From Eustoma russellianum (taxonomy: Eukaryota; Streptophyta; Magnoliopsida; Gentianales; Gentianaceae), in contig AP025053.1 of NCBI GenBank assembly GCA_036186865.1, positions 10,908,255 through 10,972,254 on the forward strand: 64,000 nt of DNA, read 5' to 3'. The position numbers and the translations under genes were made by a program. Under the pieces are notes generated by a model. It saw only the letters and a program-made list of their open reading frames with translations. It ran no database searches and was not told where the DNA came from. Position 1 is the first letter of the stretch. Each line of letters begins with the position of its first letter. Shown piece after piece: positions 10,984 to 22,919 of this stretch.

Positions 10984-12995
10984 CATGACAGATAGAGGAG
11001 TTGAAGCCTTAGATTACGGATTTATTGACTCTTCAAGGAGAGCATAAGGCACTTTTTGTTAGGAGTAGTAGTTATAACACCTCAAACCTTATGCATAGGG
11101 TAGACACATATAATGAAGATTTAGACATCTTATCTAGGTGTACACCGCATATGGATGAGGTAGGATTATAGTGTGTCGTTACTTGTAGTAGAATTAAGCT
11201 TGATCATGAATTGCTGATGGTATTTGTGGAGAGGTTGAGACAGGAGACTCACATATTTCATCTACATGTGAGTGAATCGACTATTTGGCTACAGAACTTA
11301 GCGATTCTCCTTGGATTGCAGACTAATGAGCCTCTTACGGGGATAGAGTCTAGGTACAATATGTTAGGATGGAGTGATATGTGTACGTTGTTGCTACTTT
11401 GGACCCCTGGCGCTAATGATTTTAGAGGATCTCGTATACATTGTAAGAGGCAAGCAAACCCCCTCCCAAAGGATGCAGTCGACATAAAGGTTGAGCAGAA
11501 AGCACGAGAATAGATGGTCTTCCATGTCATGACATTATTCTGTGACTGTTGAGTAGCGTGCTTAGTTGGTATATTTACATGTCCTGCTAGACTTTGAAGT
11601 TGCATCGAGGTATTCTTGTGGGAAGCACAATGCTTGTGTGTCTGTACCAGAACTTGTGTAGGACCATATACCTTCTACAGCATTGGATATGGGAGAGATT
11701 CTCCATGTTGTAGCCTTGAAGCCTGCTACTCTACCTATATGAGTTTTATAGTTGAGTTTTCTGGTTGCTACTTCAGTGCTCCTCAGACGACTTGGTGGCT
11801 TCATGCATGTAATTTTCAAAAGGTCCCTAAACACATGGTTGATGTTTATCATTATTAACTGGATAGTATGACAAAGGTGATTTCATGTCGACACCTTATC
11901 TAGTGGAGGTTATTATGTCATTGGCGAGTTTGTATCACGAGAGATCAGAGTTGTGGCGTGCTGGCATCTCACTTGTACTATGTGAGATAGTTGAGCTCCA
12001 TGTGTCTAATAGGGTAATGTGACAATTTGGCGTGGCGCGAGGAGTACCTGATCCTGTCGATGCAGATATCACACTGCATCAGAGTGAGAAACATATTGTA
12101 GGAGTTGACTGTCAGGCTTAGATCAAGCAGTATCTAGACCAGTATGTGAGACGATATGATAGCATAACGTATGGGAACATATCATGGGCAGAATAGCAGA
12201 TCATTCTATGCTACACCACATACCACGCACACTGATATCACTTGGTCAACGACATGTTCAGTGCATTGCAAAAGACGGATATCGTGGCTCATATAACTGA
12301 TCTACGTCGCATGATATGCTTTTCGCGTTTTCAATACAGAGTACTGTTATTTGACATATTAAACAATATTGGATGCTAATGTGAAATGTTACAGGCAGAT
12401 ACCCTATCGCGTGTCAGACCAGAGATTATGCCACCTTTATGCATCTCAATGCCGATATCTGTGGTCTGAGGGTTTTGAACTCTTGGAGAGTCCTCCGGTA
12501 GATGAAGACATGCAACGGAGCACCAATGACTATATCTTACAGTATGAGTTTTATCCAGACGCGACCCCTCTGGCACACACTTTTACAATACCTTCTGGTG
12601 GAGTAGATTTCTATACACCAACTGTACCACAGATACATACGTTCAGCTAAGAGAGGTTTGTAATATAATTGTTTGAGTAAAAGCTTATACACAGAATGAT
12701 GTACTAATATTTGTCCAAAATTACACGTTTGAAGCTATATCATATATGAACTTCTGAATGCTACTAATGATATCGATCAAACTCATACTACGGATGATAC
12801 TGGTTATTATAGGTCACTTGAATTGATGTGTACACCACCAGCTTATACTCAAGGCAACATGGAAGGTCCATCTCAGCTGTCTCATTCACAACATGTATAC
12901 TTGCCAACACCTCTACCAGCCAGACCTATCAGACGTGGCCCACAGACTAGGCGTAAGAAGCATTGCAGTATGGGTCAACATATCAACGAACATTA
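10984..12995 (+). pseudogene. Plant Mobile Domain (PMD, MAIN-like / PP7-long-form-like) pseudogene
   Basis: The plus strand preserves the skeleton of a PF10536-type Plant Mobile Domain protein. LLMVFVERLRQETHIFHL and IWLQNLAILLGLQTNEPLTG (from 11211) are the N-terminal PMD signature. The pieces around 11620-11700 hold the LYQNLCR and WERFS-like segments. WRAGISLVLCEIVELHV and QFGVARGVPDPVDAD (about 11950-12060) match the C-terminal PMD half. A basic tail (RPIRRGPQTRRKK) ends at the stop near 12995. Several stops and frame changes break it. PMD genes are spread in plants as passengers of transposons; cellular members (MAIN/MAIL1) act in the nucleus. A homologous copy lies at 22920-24090. Confidence 0.75.
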
Positions 12996-13181
12996 GTTTT
13001 TCATGTTTATGTACTAGGTTTTATATATTTGGTTTGTATTTTATGCACCGGATTGGTTGTCTGTGGTTTTTTTGGTATTTATATGTACCAGTTATGATAT
13101 TTGTAGTATGTAAATGATTGTTTAATTGGGATGCCATTACAATATACAAGATAAAAATCTTAGACAAGGACTAGCATATTG

Positions 13182-15774
13182 TGTAGGACCTGTATAGCAC
13201 CACTAGAAGGAGGGGTTGAATAGTGGATGCAGAAAATTTGGTTTTTTAAAAACTTTTGAACCAAAAACCTCACTTTTGAAAACAGTTTCTGTTTTCAGAT
13301 TCTGATTTGAAACGATTTAAAAACCTAGTTACATGCCTCCAAAAATTATGAACTTTGGTGAGATTCTACTCTAAGATGTTGTGAGTATCTCATAAAAATT
13401 TCAAACTAAAATTCAACTCCTAACCCTTTGAAAATACGTTTTTGATCAGATTGCGCAAATCTGCCAGAAACAGTACTACGATTTGAAAACTTTATTCCGA
13501 TTAATTTGTAACTCCAATGATCTGAAAATTTAATGACAAGACCCTGAATATATGTATATGAATAGGTTGAAACAGTTTTTAAAAATTCCTTTGGGAAATA
13601 TATCAATCATGTTGATGTTCTCAACCTTTGCAACTATGAAAATCAGATTGCACTAGTCTCAGAACTATTCAAGTTTGATTGACTTATATTTATCCAAATG
13701 AGTTGAAACTTGCGGCAAATGAAAAGTAAGAGGTGCGGCTATGTTTTTGCAAAATTTTACTATTTTTGAAATTCGTTTGAATTTCTTACTTTTGTAATGA
13801 AATTGATGCAAAATACTGGAAACTGAAAGTAAAGTGCAGTAAAGTAAAGACAAACGATTTTTTACTGGTTCAGTTAAATCAACCTACTCCAGTCTTCGAG
13901 GTCACCTTCCTCGGTTATCACTAAACACCAAAAACACCTTACCATAAGGGTTGCTGGAGTTACACACCAACTCCACCCTTTTACAAACAATACAAATAAG
14001 CAAACGGATCACGGACACCACCACCGAACGAATGAAGGTTTGATCACACCTTGATTAACCTTTCACCACAATTGAAACGTGTATGGTGGTATGTTCAAAG
14101 CCTATACAATATTTAGAATATATGAACAATAGGCTTGAGAGAGGAAGAAGAAGAAAGAAAAAGAGAAGAAGAAAGTAGAAGACCCTTTTACACTTGAGAG
14201 AATATGAGAGTTGTCTTGCTTTTGTTTGCTCTACTTCTCCTCTTTTTATTCAAAAGTGGCCGCCCCCCTTAGGTTATCTTCTTTCTTGAGAAATCTCTTT
14301 AATGCCCTTGGAAGATTGCCTTGTGTAGATATGACATCATCTTGCTCACTTGGCATATTATGATTGGAGGAATGACTTGGCCTTGCTTACTTGGTACTTG
14401 ATGATTGGTCCAACATGTCACCATTTGATGAGCTGTAAAATCTTAAAATAACTCATAAAACATGTGTCAAAAATAATTAAAAATGTTACCAATTAATCAT
14501 CGTTCAATCCCTTCAATTTTGGGATGCCAATTAGCCATCATTACTAGCCTAAAATCGGCCAGCACTAGTAGCACATGCTGAATTTTCAACATGTGTTGCA
14601 TTTTCAAAATTTTTGAATTGTTACCTTGTGTAGCTCCCTCTTTTATGTCACTAACCTTGTGTGGCATATTATCCACCAATTAAGATGCCAACTAAGCTCC
14701 ACATAGGCTCCATCAAGGATGCAAATGGCGTGTAGAATGGCTAACCATGTGCTGAAATTTTAACATTTCTTGATGTGAAAAGTGTCTAGATACATGTTAC
14801 AAGTCATGCCAAAAATGTTCCATGTGTTATGTTCATAGAAAACTGAATTTTCGACTTTCGTCGATTACGCGATTTTTCTTCGATTAAATTCAAACTTTTT
14901 GCACATGTTATATATATTATGTCACACATAATATACATAAAATAAATTAGATGTTCAGCTCTAATGGATGACTTAAAGAGGCGCCCCATGTGCCTTAAAA
15001 CTTTGAATTTGAAATCTCCACAATTTGGCCTAATTGTGGGTGATTTGTGTGTGCCAACATGGAATTATTTCATGGTTGATTTGAACATGTGAGCTACAAA
15101 ATTTTTGGCTATTTTTAAAGTATATGGGCTAGCCATCTTTATATGGAAAGTACGTGACACGTTGGCAAAGTTTTGGTAATCACCTGATACGACAATTTTC
15201 AGTTTATAACCTTGTAACATGTCGTTATAATTTTTTCATCACCATGAATTATATCATATGATATAAGACCAGAATATACTTGTAAATATGAGGTGTATAT
15301 AGTGGTGTGACATTGACGTACGTTTGTGATATATTTAATGTGTCGGTAGTATGTCAGAATATATGTGTATTGTGCCTTTTTAGCAAAAATATAAGTATAT
15401 ATAATTTGTATATAAGTGGCATGTGAAGAAGAGTGGGAGGAGACTTTTCATTTCCGAGTTTGTTGCCATAAAGCTTTGTCCAAATATATCTCCATTTAAT
15501 GAACTAGTCAGTTCATTAACTTAAGTACTTCACTTAATGAACTAGTTTAATTCATTAATTGTGGCACCTGAAAATAGTTAAACGACAACAAATGTTTGCC
15601 ATATGATGTAAGATTTTATGCTTCATGGCTTGTTAGTACGGCAACAATATATATAAAGCATATGAAGCATGTATTTCACAAAAACGTGTCGAGTAATATT
15701 TTTGTCATGCATTTCATAGACTTGTACTATTTAAATCATGCATTTGTAAATCATTCAAATACTTTTTCTCAACA
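13182..15774 (-). repeat. TR-GAG1 left LTR (3' LTR in element orientation)
   Basis: It begins TGTAGGACCTG and ends TTCTCAACA on the plus strand, where the polypurine tract follows. It contains purine-rich GAAGAAG runs (14130-14180) and the palindrome-like ACATGCTGAATTTTCAACAT near 14574. No credible gene lies in it. The small open frames are repeated at the same offset in the other LTR. Confidence 0.85.
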
Positions 15775-15790
15775 ATCTCCCCCTTTTGAT
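15775..15790 (-). other. Polypurine tract of TR-GAG1
   Basis: On the minus strand it reads AAAAGGGGGAGAT directly before the LTR start TGTTGAG. This is the standard copia-type plus-strand primer. Confidence 0.85.
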
Positions 15791-16083
15791 GATTTACAAA
15801 ATAACATTGGTTCAATATTTAAATATAATTGCTCCCTCTCCAATTATGCACAAATTCAAATTTTGAATTTTGAATTTTATAGTATCGTTGTCACCCCCTT
15901 AAATTGTGCAATTCTCCCCCGTAAATTGTGCAATCATGCTCTCTCTCCCCATTAAATCATGCACTCTCTCTTCCCCTTTATTTTGTAAATAATATCAAAA
16001 GTGCATGTAAAGAATGTAAAGAAATAGCAATTTATAACATATAGAAATCATGCATTTGTAGTGCGTTCCTAAGGGTTATTGAT

Positions 16084-18024
16084 TCAACCCTTTGCAAATG
16101 TACCTTTTGGTACCCAAACTTGGGTGACCTTCCTAGGTCCTCCAAAAGATTATAAAAAAGATGAAGACGCAATGTAATAGATGTTCGGTGCAAATCCGTT
16201 TGGCCTTTGGCCAAGAATCGCATCATGCATGTGGTATGGTTTTTGTTTTTGATATGCATTTCGGTTTCTATGAATAGTTTGTGATCTAGATGCATTAGTC
16301 TTATATGAATGTCTCTTATGCATCAATGGTTTCCTTTAATCCCTATACGGTACATGACTATACTTTGTATGTGATGAAAAAGGAGTACGATGAGATACAA
16401 TGGATTGTGCACTAGACATCTTCTTAGGTTGCATAGTTGTCTTGAATGCATGCGGTTTCTTAGATAAAACAAATTTGGTAGAATTATTTTTATTATCTTC
16501 CACATACCTTAATCCGGTTTTATCAGTTTCATGCTTTTGGGAAGAAACGAGACGATCTAGCATACTTGTACCCGTATCGAATTGTTTTATCGTCTTTTCT
16601 AGATCTTCGTTTCTTGATCTCAAATCTGAGATCTCGGCTTTCATTTCATTATTCTCCATTGTCAAAGATGAAATTTCAGACTTTAATGAATTTATCATGC
16701 AAAAAAACTCTTGTTTTGAATCGTTTAATTTAGATACAAGATTCGAGTTAGAAGATTCTAACAATTTCTTGTCTTCAATTAAATGTTTCTTTTCTTTTGT
16801 AAGAGCCTTAGAGAACTTATGCAACTCAAGATATTGACTAAAAAATCATCATAAGAGGGGGTTCAGAATCAGAATCAGAATCAAAATCAGAAGATACCTC
16901 GTTTGATGCTTTGGATGCAAAGCATACTTGTGTCGTTTCTTCTTCGGTTCCTTCAATCTCAGAATCGGAAGAGTCACTCCATGTGGAGGCTTTAAAGGAT
17001 TTCTCCTTTGTTTAGGTTCTGAGACAAGTCTAGTTTTGTTCCAGTCCTTGTCACGGTTTTTGTTTGTTTGTTTGTCCTTGTTCGGGCAGTCATATGACAA
17101 GTGTCCAAGTTTCCCACATTCATGGCACTTTTTATCCTCATTATTTTTATTTCTATGATTCTTAGATGAAGTGGGCTTAGATTTGTTTTTAATCGATTTT
17201 CTCATGATCTTTCTTAATCTTTTAGCCAATGTGATTAGATCTTCATCATCGGAATCTGTGTCACTATCATCTACGCGATCATAAGAAGTAGAGACGTATT
17301 CATTTGATTTAAACGCTATAACCTTATCTTGTTTAGAAGTAGATTCAGAATTTTTTAAAGTGAGTTTGTTTTCATATACCTTAACTGATCCGATTAATTC
17401 CTCTATTTTTATCGATTTTGTTTCCTTACTTTCCTCAATCGCCGTGACTTTGGGGTCCCATTCGGATGGGAGACTTCTTAGCTCTTTTTGTATTTTTTCC
17501 TGTGTAGAAAAAGCTTTTCCAAGAGACTTAAGAGAATTATAGATGTTAGTCGAACGTAAGTCTATATCAACAACAGATTCGTTTGGCAATAATTTAAAAG
17601 ACTCAAGAGTGGACATAAGCATATTTATTTTAGACTCTTTGACTTGACTAGTGCCTTCGTGTTTCATTTCAAGACTTCTCCACATCTCTTGTGCACTAGA
17701 GCAATTTGACACATAACTCGATTCACTTTTACTCAATCCGTTTAAAAGAAGTTGCATGGCTCTAGCATTCATACTCAATTTATTTTTTTCGTCACTAGTA
17801 TTTTCTTGTTTTGTTTTCACGACCTCTAGTGTGACACCATCAACAGTAGATAACTTAGAAAGGATAAAAGGAACGTCTTCTATAATGGACCACAAGTCTA
17901 TATCGATGGCCATAAAGAAAAGTTTCATTCTAATTTTCCATTGTATAAAAGACTCACCATCGAAAAGAGGAGGCCTTACAGTTGACATTCCTTCTTGCTC
18001 GGTTTTGTAACTAGTGGTTGCCAT
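16084..18024 (-). pseudogene. TR-GAG1 gag (UBN2 family, CCHC knuckle), frameshifted
   Basis: This encodes the structural protein that would pack retrotransposon RNA into virus-like particles in the cytoplasm. The likely start is the ATG at 18024 (MATTSYKTEQEGMSTVRP). The UBN2 gag core follows (RPPLFDGESFIQWK, then LWSIIED, then HEGTSQVKESKINML), then the zinc knuckle CX2CX4HX4C (CHECGKLGHLSYDC), a Lys-rich linker and a coiled coil. The frame shifts near 17010 and again near 16840, and sequence is missing near 16300 compared with the intact 627-residue copy at 33931-35814. The end is the TGA at 16084-16086, directly after WVPKGTFAKG, where a full-length copia polyprotein would continue into protease. 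Confidence 0.85.
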
Positions 18025-18066
18025 CTCACAAAGATCGTTGGATCTTCTTGTCGTGAGTGTGCTTGC

Positions 18067-18078
18067 ACTCTGATACCA
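18067..18078 (-). other. Primer-binding site of TR-GAG1
   Basis: On the minus strand it reads TGGTATCAGAGT, two bases inside the LTR border. It is complementary to the 3' end of initiator Met-tRNA, the usual primer of plant copia elements. Confidence 0.85.
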
Positions 18079-18080
18079 CT

Positions 18081-20764
18081 TGTAAGACCTGTATAGCACC
18101 ACTACAAGGGGGGCTTGAATAATGGGTGCGGAAAATTTTGTTTTTTAAAAACTTTTGAACCAAAAACCTCACTTTAGAAAAAAGGTTCATGTTTTCAGAT
18201 TCTGATTTGAAATGATTTAAAAACCTAGTTATAGACCTCCAAAAATTATGACATTTGGTGAGATTCTACTCACATATGTTTTAAGTATCTCATAAAAATT
18301 TCAAATTACAATTCAACTCCTAACCCATTGAAAATACGATTTCGGTCAGATTGCGCAGATCTACCAATAACAGTATTTCGATTTGAAAATTTTACTCCGA
18401 TTAATTTGTAACTCCAAATGATCTGAAAATTTAATGTCAAGACCCTTAATATATGTATTTCAATTGGTTGAAACATTTTTCAAAACTTCCTTTGGGAAGT
18501 ATATCAATGACATTGATGTTCTCAACCTTTGTAACTCTGAAAATCAGATTGCACTAGTCTCAGAACTATCCAAGTTTCGTTGGCTTATACTTATCCAAAT
18601 GAGTTGAAACTTCCACCAAACAAAAACTAAGAGGTTTGGATATGGTTCTGCAAAATTTTATGATTTTTGAAATTCGTTTGGTATTTTTACGTTTGCAATG
18701 AAATTGATGCAAAATACTGGAAACTGAAAGTAAAGTGCAGTAAAGTAAAGACACCAATGATTTTATACTGGTTCGGTTAAATCAACCTACTCCAGTCTTC
18801 GAGGACACCTTCCTCGGTTATCACTAAACACCAAAAACACCTTACCGCAAGGGTTCCTGGAGTTACACACCAACTCCACCCTTTTACAAATAATACAAAT
18901 AAGCAAACGGATCACGGACACCACCACCGAATGAATGAAGGTTTGATCCCACCTTGATCAACATTTTACCACAATTGAAACGTGTATGGTGGTATGTTCA
19001 AAGCCTATATAATATTTAGAATATATGAACAATAGGCTTGAGAGAGGAAGAAGAAGTAAGAAAAGAAGAAGAAGAAAGTAGAAGACCCTTTTGCGCTTGA
19101 GAGAATATGAGAGTTGCCTTGCTTTTGTTTGCTCTACTTCTCTTTTTTTATTCAAAAGTTGCCGCCCCCCTTAGGTTATCTTCCTTCTTGAGAAATCTCT
19201 TTAATGCCTTGGAAGATTGTCTTATGTAGATTTGACACCATCTTGCCTACTTGGCATTTTATGATTGGAGGAATGACTTGGCCTTGCTTACTTGGTACTT
19301 GATGATTGGTCCAACATGTCACCATTTGATGAGCTATAAAATCTGAAAATAACTCATAAAACATGTGTCAAAAATAATTAAAAATGTTACCAATTAATCA
19401 TCATTCAATCCCTTCAATTTTGGGATGCCAATTAGCCACCATTACTAGCCTAAAATCGGCCAGCACTAGTAGCACATGCTGAATTTTCGACATGTGTTGC
19501 ATTTTCAAAATTTTTGAATTGTTACCTTGTGTAGCTCCCTCTTTTATGTCACTAATCTTGTATGGCATATTCTCCACCAATTAAGATACCAACTAAGCTC
19601 CACACAGGCTCCATCAAGGCTGCAAATGGCGTGTTGAATGGCTAGGCATGTGCTGAAATTTTACTATAGTAAGCTTTGTCAAATAATGCACAATAATTAC
19701 ACATGGTAAATTCCAATCAGCCCTTATTTGAATTTTCTAGAACACTTTAACATGTCTTGAATGTGTAAAAAGTGTCTAGGTACATGTTACAAGTCATACC
19801 AAAAACGCTCCATGTGTTATGTTCGTAGAAAACTGAATTTTCGACTTTCGTCAATTACGCGATTTTTCTCCGATTAAATTCAAAATTTTTGCACATGTTA
19901 TATATATTACGTTACACATAATATACATAAAATAAATTAGATATTCATCTCTAATGGCTGACTTAAAGAGGTGCCCCATGTGCCTTAAAACTTTGGATTT
20001 GAAATCTCCACAATTTGGCCTAAATTGTGGGTGATTTGTGTGTGTCAACACGGAATTATTTCATGGCTGATTTGAACATGTGAGCCACGAAATTGTTGGC
20101 TATTTTTAAAGTATATGGGCTGGCCATCTTTATATGGCAAGTACATGACACGTGGGCGAAGTTTCGGTAGTCACCCAATACGACAATTTTCGGTTTATAA
20201 CATTGTAACATGTCGTTATAATTTTGTGATCACCATGACTTATATCATATGAGATAAGACCCGAATATACTCATAAATATGAGGTATATATAGTGGTGTG
20301 ACGTTGACGTATGTTTGTAATATATGTAACGTGTCGGTAGTACGTCGAAATATATGTGTATTGTACCTTTTTAGCAAAAATATAAATATATATAATTTGT
20401 ATATAAATGGAGTGTGAAGAAGAGTGGGAAGAGACTTTCCATTTCCAAATTTGTTGCCATAAAGCTTTGTCCAAATATATCTCCATTTAATGAACTAGTT
20501 AGTTCATTAACTTAAGTACTTCACTTAATGAACTAGTTTAGTTCATTAATTGTGCCACCTGAGAATAGTTCAAAGACAACAGATGTTTGCCATATGATGT
20601 AAGCTTTTATGCTTCATGGCTTGTTAGTACGGCAACAATATATATAAAGCATATGAAGCATGTATTTCACAAAAACGTGTCAAGTAATATTTTTGTCATG
20701 CATTTCATAGACTCGTACTATTTAAATCATGAATTTGTAAATCATTCAAACACTTTTTCTCACA
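18081..20764 (-). repeat. TR-GAG1 right LTR (5' LTR in element orientation)
   Basis: It starts TGTAAGACCTG on the plus strand. A TATA box in the direction of gag (TATAAAA, plus positions 18761-18767) sits before the conserved CCGAACCAGT phrase and should drive the element. The outer end near 20764 (CTCACA) is less sure because it differs from the other LTR's CTCAACA. Confidence 0.8.
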
Positions 20765-20770
20765 CATATT

Positions 20771-21030
20771 TTTCACAACCGATAACATTCATCGTACATT
20801 GTGCTCCCAAAAAGAATCAAAGCAACATTGAGGATGGGGCTTCCAAATCCAAACATATCGTCAAAGAAATTATGAGCCTCTTCAAAAGGCCTGATTATTG
20901 AAGTACAATTATAGTCATAAGTTTTTAGTCTATGCTTTAGTTGTCTCGCTAATAGTAATAAACATGGTATGGATATTGTATTATAACAAATGTTATGCTT
21001 TGTTTATTCAAGAAACAATTGATGTTTTCT
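20771..21030. other. Unassigned DNA with an unidentified ORF tail
   Basis: On the plus strand an open stretch ends at the stop near 20901, after phrases such as PITFIVHCAPKKNQSN and SKHIVKEIMSLFKRPDY. It lies just outside the TR-GAG1 LTR and may be the far side of the sequence that the element interrupted. I do not recognise the family. Nothing else is visible up to the telomere-like tract. Confidence 0.25.
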
Positions 21031-21035
21031 TAACC

Positions 21036-21158
21036 ATAATCCTAACATAACTCTAACCTTAACCCTGCCCCTGACCCGAACCCTAATCATAACCCTATCC
21101 CTAACCCTTATCATAACCCTAACATTAATCCTAACGTAACCCTAACCCTAACTCTAGT
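21036..21158. repeat. Degenerate telomere-like (CCCTAA)n tract
   Basis: About 120 bp made of variants of the hexamer CCCTAA (for example GTAACCCTAACCCTAACTC at the right end, with CATAACCCTA and CCTTAACCC elsewhere). The 6-bp phase differs from the CCCTAAA heptamer of most plants. The tract is internal and strongly diverged. Confidence 0.7.
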
Positions 21159-21259
21159 TTTTCAAAATGCATCTGATATGTTATACACAAATTTACTAAA
21201 CATAAAATAAAAGTTCACAAACCTTAAGGGTTGAACAACATATTATTTCTTGAACATAC

Positions 21260-22356
21260 ACATTACATAGAATACCAAAAATTTATTTCTTGAATATAAA
21301 CATTACGTAGAATACATATAATACAAAAATAATAACATACAAACAATTTAATTTTTGAACATAAATATAACATATTTAACGAACAACTAATCAATATTCC
21401 AAAGCAGTTGTGCATTAGGACAAGTGTATGACAATGTCCTACTAGTTCACATACACAACACTTTTGATTGTAATTACGGCAATCCATCTCTCTATGAATA
21501 CGAGTTGATTGTTGTCGATCTCGACCTGTTTTCTACGAATAGGATTGGCTTAAGAGTAAAATAGGGCAACAAGATCCGCAACTACAATTTATATAATATG
21601 AATGGGTGGTTTATTTGTTTCGAACAACATCGTCTCTTTCATGTGATGGGGCTTACTCTCTTTCCAAGGGCATGTCTAAGCCCGCTGCAACCATGAATGA
21701 GCCTATCTTTTGGGTGTCCATAGTCTTCCAAAAACATAACATTTTTGTCAAAGTAAGGCACCCCTAGCAGAGGCACCTCTTCTTCGTCCTCCTCATCCAT
21801 CAGGTCTTCGAAATAATCTTCTTATCTTTATCTTTCTCCTCAGCGTCCTCATATTCTTTATCATCATTGTCATCGTTATCGTCTTTTTCTCCACATTCAT
21901 TATTATTATTTTGATCGTCTACATTTGCATGTTATTAGCAGCTTACAACAGATGAATTTATAGATCTGCCAACAATATCTCTGCCTATAGTACCACCAAC
22001 ATGATTTGCTTCAGATGGTGGAATACCACTCACAATCACGTATATCTTTACGGATGCAAGGATTTGACAACAAATTGGTATTTTTCGAGCACATTCCAAG
22101 TCTTCTTTGTCAGAAATGATAGCAAAGTTGTAAACATAACCAGATGCATTAAACTCGAAGGGGTACGACAAACCAGCTTGATTGCTTCAGTATCTACATC
22201 CAGCTCCAGTCTAGATTAAACTCGCTCTTTAAATTCTTTATATATGACATCTCTTGTCACTCTCATTGTCATAGGGCCACGATTGTTTGAAATTTCATTG
22301 TGTGAGTTCACTATTTCGACTCTGTAATACAAACTCATTTGGATTTTTGACGCCAT
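21260..22356 (-). pseudogene. Mutator-like transposase (MURA) remnant: N-terminus and zinc knuckle
   Basis: The minus strand starts with ATG at 22356 (MASKIQMSLYYRVEIV), then YKEFKERV, then IKLVCR and a piece with YVYNFAIISDKEDLECA. This is the pattern of N-terminal domains of plant Mutator-like transposases, where a short beta-rich domain precedes the DDE core. A stop (22216-22218) and frame changes interrupt it. Near 21480-21400 a degenerate CX2CX3GH knuckle (CCVCELVGH) resembles the C-terminal zinc finger of the same proteins. Only about 450 bp separate the two parts, so the catalytic DDE and SWIM domains are deleted. It lies just downstream of a PMD pseudogene on the same strand, which suggests one composite MULE that carried PMD. 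Confidence 0.5.
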
Positions 22357-22439
22357 TCTTAATGTGTGAAGACTCCAAAAAGATTTTTTAGTTGTATTCT
22401 TTGTTAGCATGTACTTTGAATTCATTAATAAATATTTAG

Positions 22440-22760
22440 GGGGTATAGCCGTCGAACACCCAAGACAGGCCTGGTAGCGCCATCCTAGGCCTTGGACGTC
22501 AATGGCAGTGTCGTCCAGGCTCTGGGATGTGTTTGCCAATACCATCCAGACCCTAAACGTGCTTGCCAATGTCGTCTTGACATAGATAGGTTTTCAGCTT
22601 CCAAAATAGCCTTTCTACGAAATAGCCTACCCTTTTGATGCAACTACCAGTATCGTCTAAGGATAACTTCTTAAACACGACTAGCAGTGCTGTCAAGGTC
22701 CTCTAAGTGTATCTTGATTGTTTGGGGAATTTTGCCAATTCGTATCCTATTTTGAGCTTT
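22440..22760 (-). repeat. Repetitive noncoding block shared with 6090-6400
   Basis: On the minus strand the block contains several imperfect units with GGCAAGCACG, GGGTCTGGATGG and TATTGGCAAACAC, that is, alternating GTC/GAC and GCCATT phrases at about 35-45 bp. The same block in plus orientation occurs at 6090-6400 at the outer end of the other PMD element. It probably represents a terminal or regulatory region of the PMD/MULE family. Confidence 0.45.
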
Positions 22761-22919
22761 TTAATTAAAAATACAATAAAATATAAAATTTTTCAAGAAA
22801 AGTAATTGACATTCGTATACATAAGACGGTTAATAAATTCGGACAAATCTTTTAAAATTACAGAGGAGGGAAAGACGGTAAAATTCCCTTGCACTAGACT
22901 ATCTGTCGTCTAGCCCATT

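Larger units (their letters stand above)
13182..20764 (-). mobile_element. TR-GAG1: old gag-only Ty1/copia-type LTR retrotransposon
   Basis: Two long direct repeats (13182-15774 and 18081-20764) flank a 2.3-kb interior that encodes only a gag protein on the minus strand. The primer-binding site is next to the right LTR and the polypurine tract next to the left LTR, so transcription runs right to left. No protease, integrase or reverse transcriptase is present. CATATT occurs just outside both ends (about 13175-13180 and 20765-20770), a possible target duplication that does not fit the borders perfectly. The LTRs differ by roughly 8-10% in the parts compared, and about 100 bp near 14760 is missing from the left one, so the insertion is old. 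It is the same family as the young copy at 30407-39095. Confidence 0.85.

Noticed and set aside
16400..18010. Plus-strand frames over TR-GAG1 gag (for example 145 residues)
   Set aside because: Shadow frames opposite the gag coding strand; the same holds for 34274-35341 over TR-GAG2.
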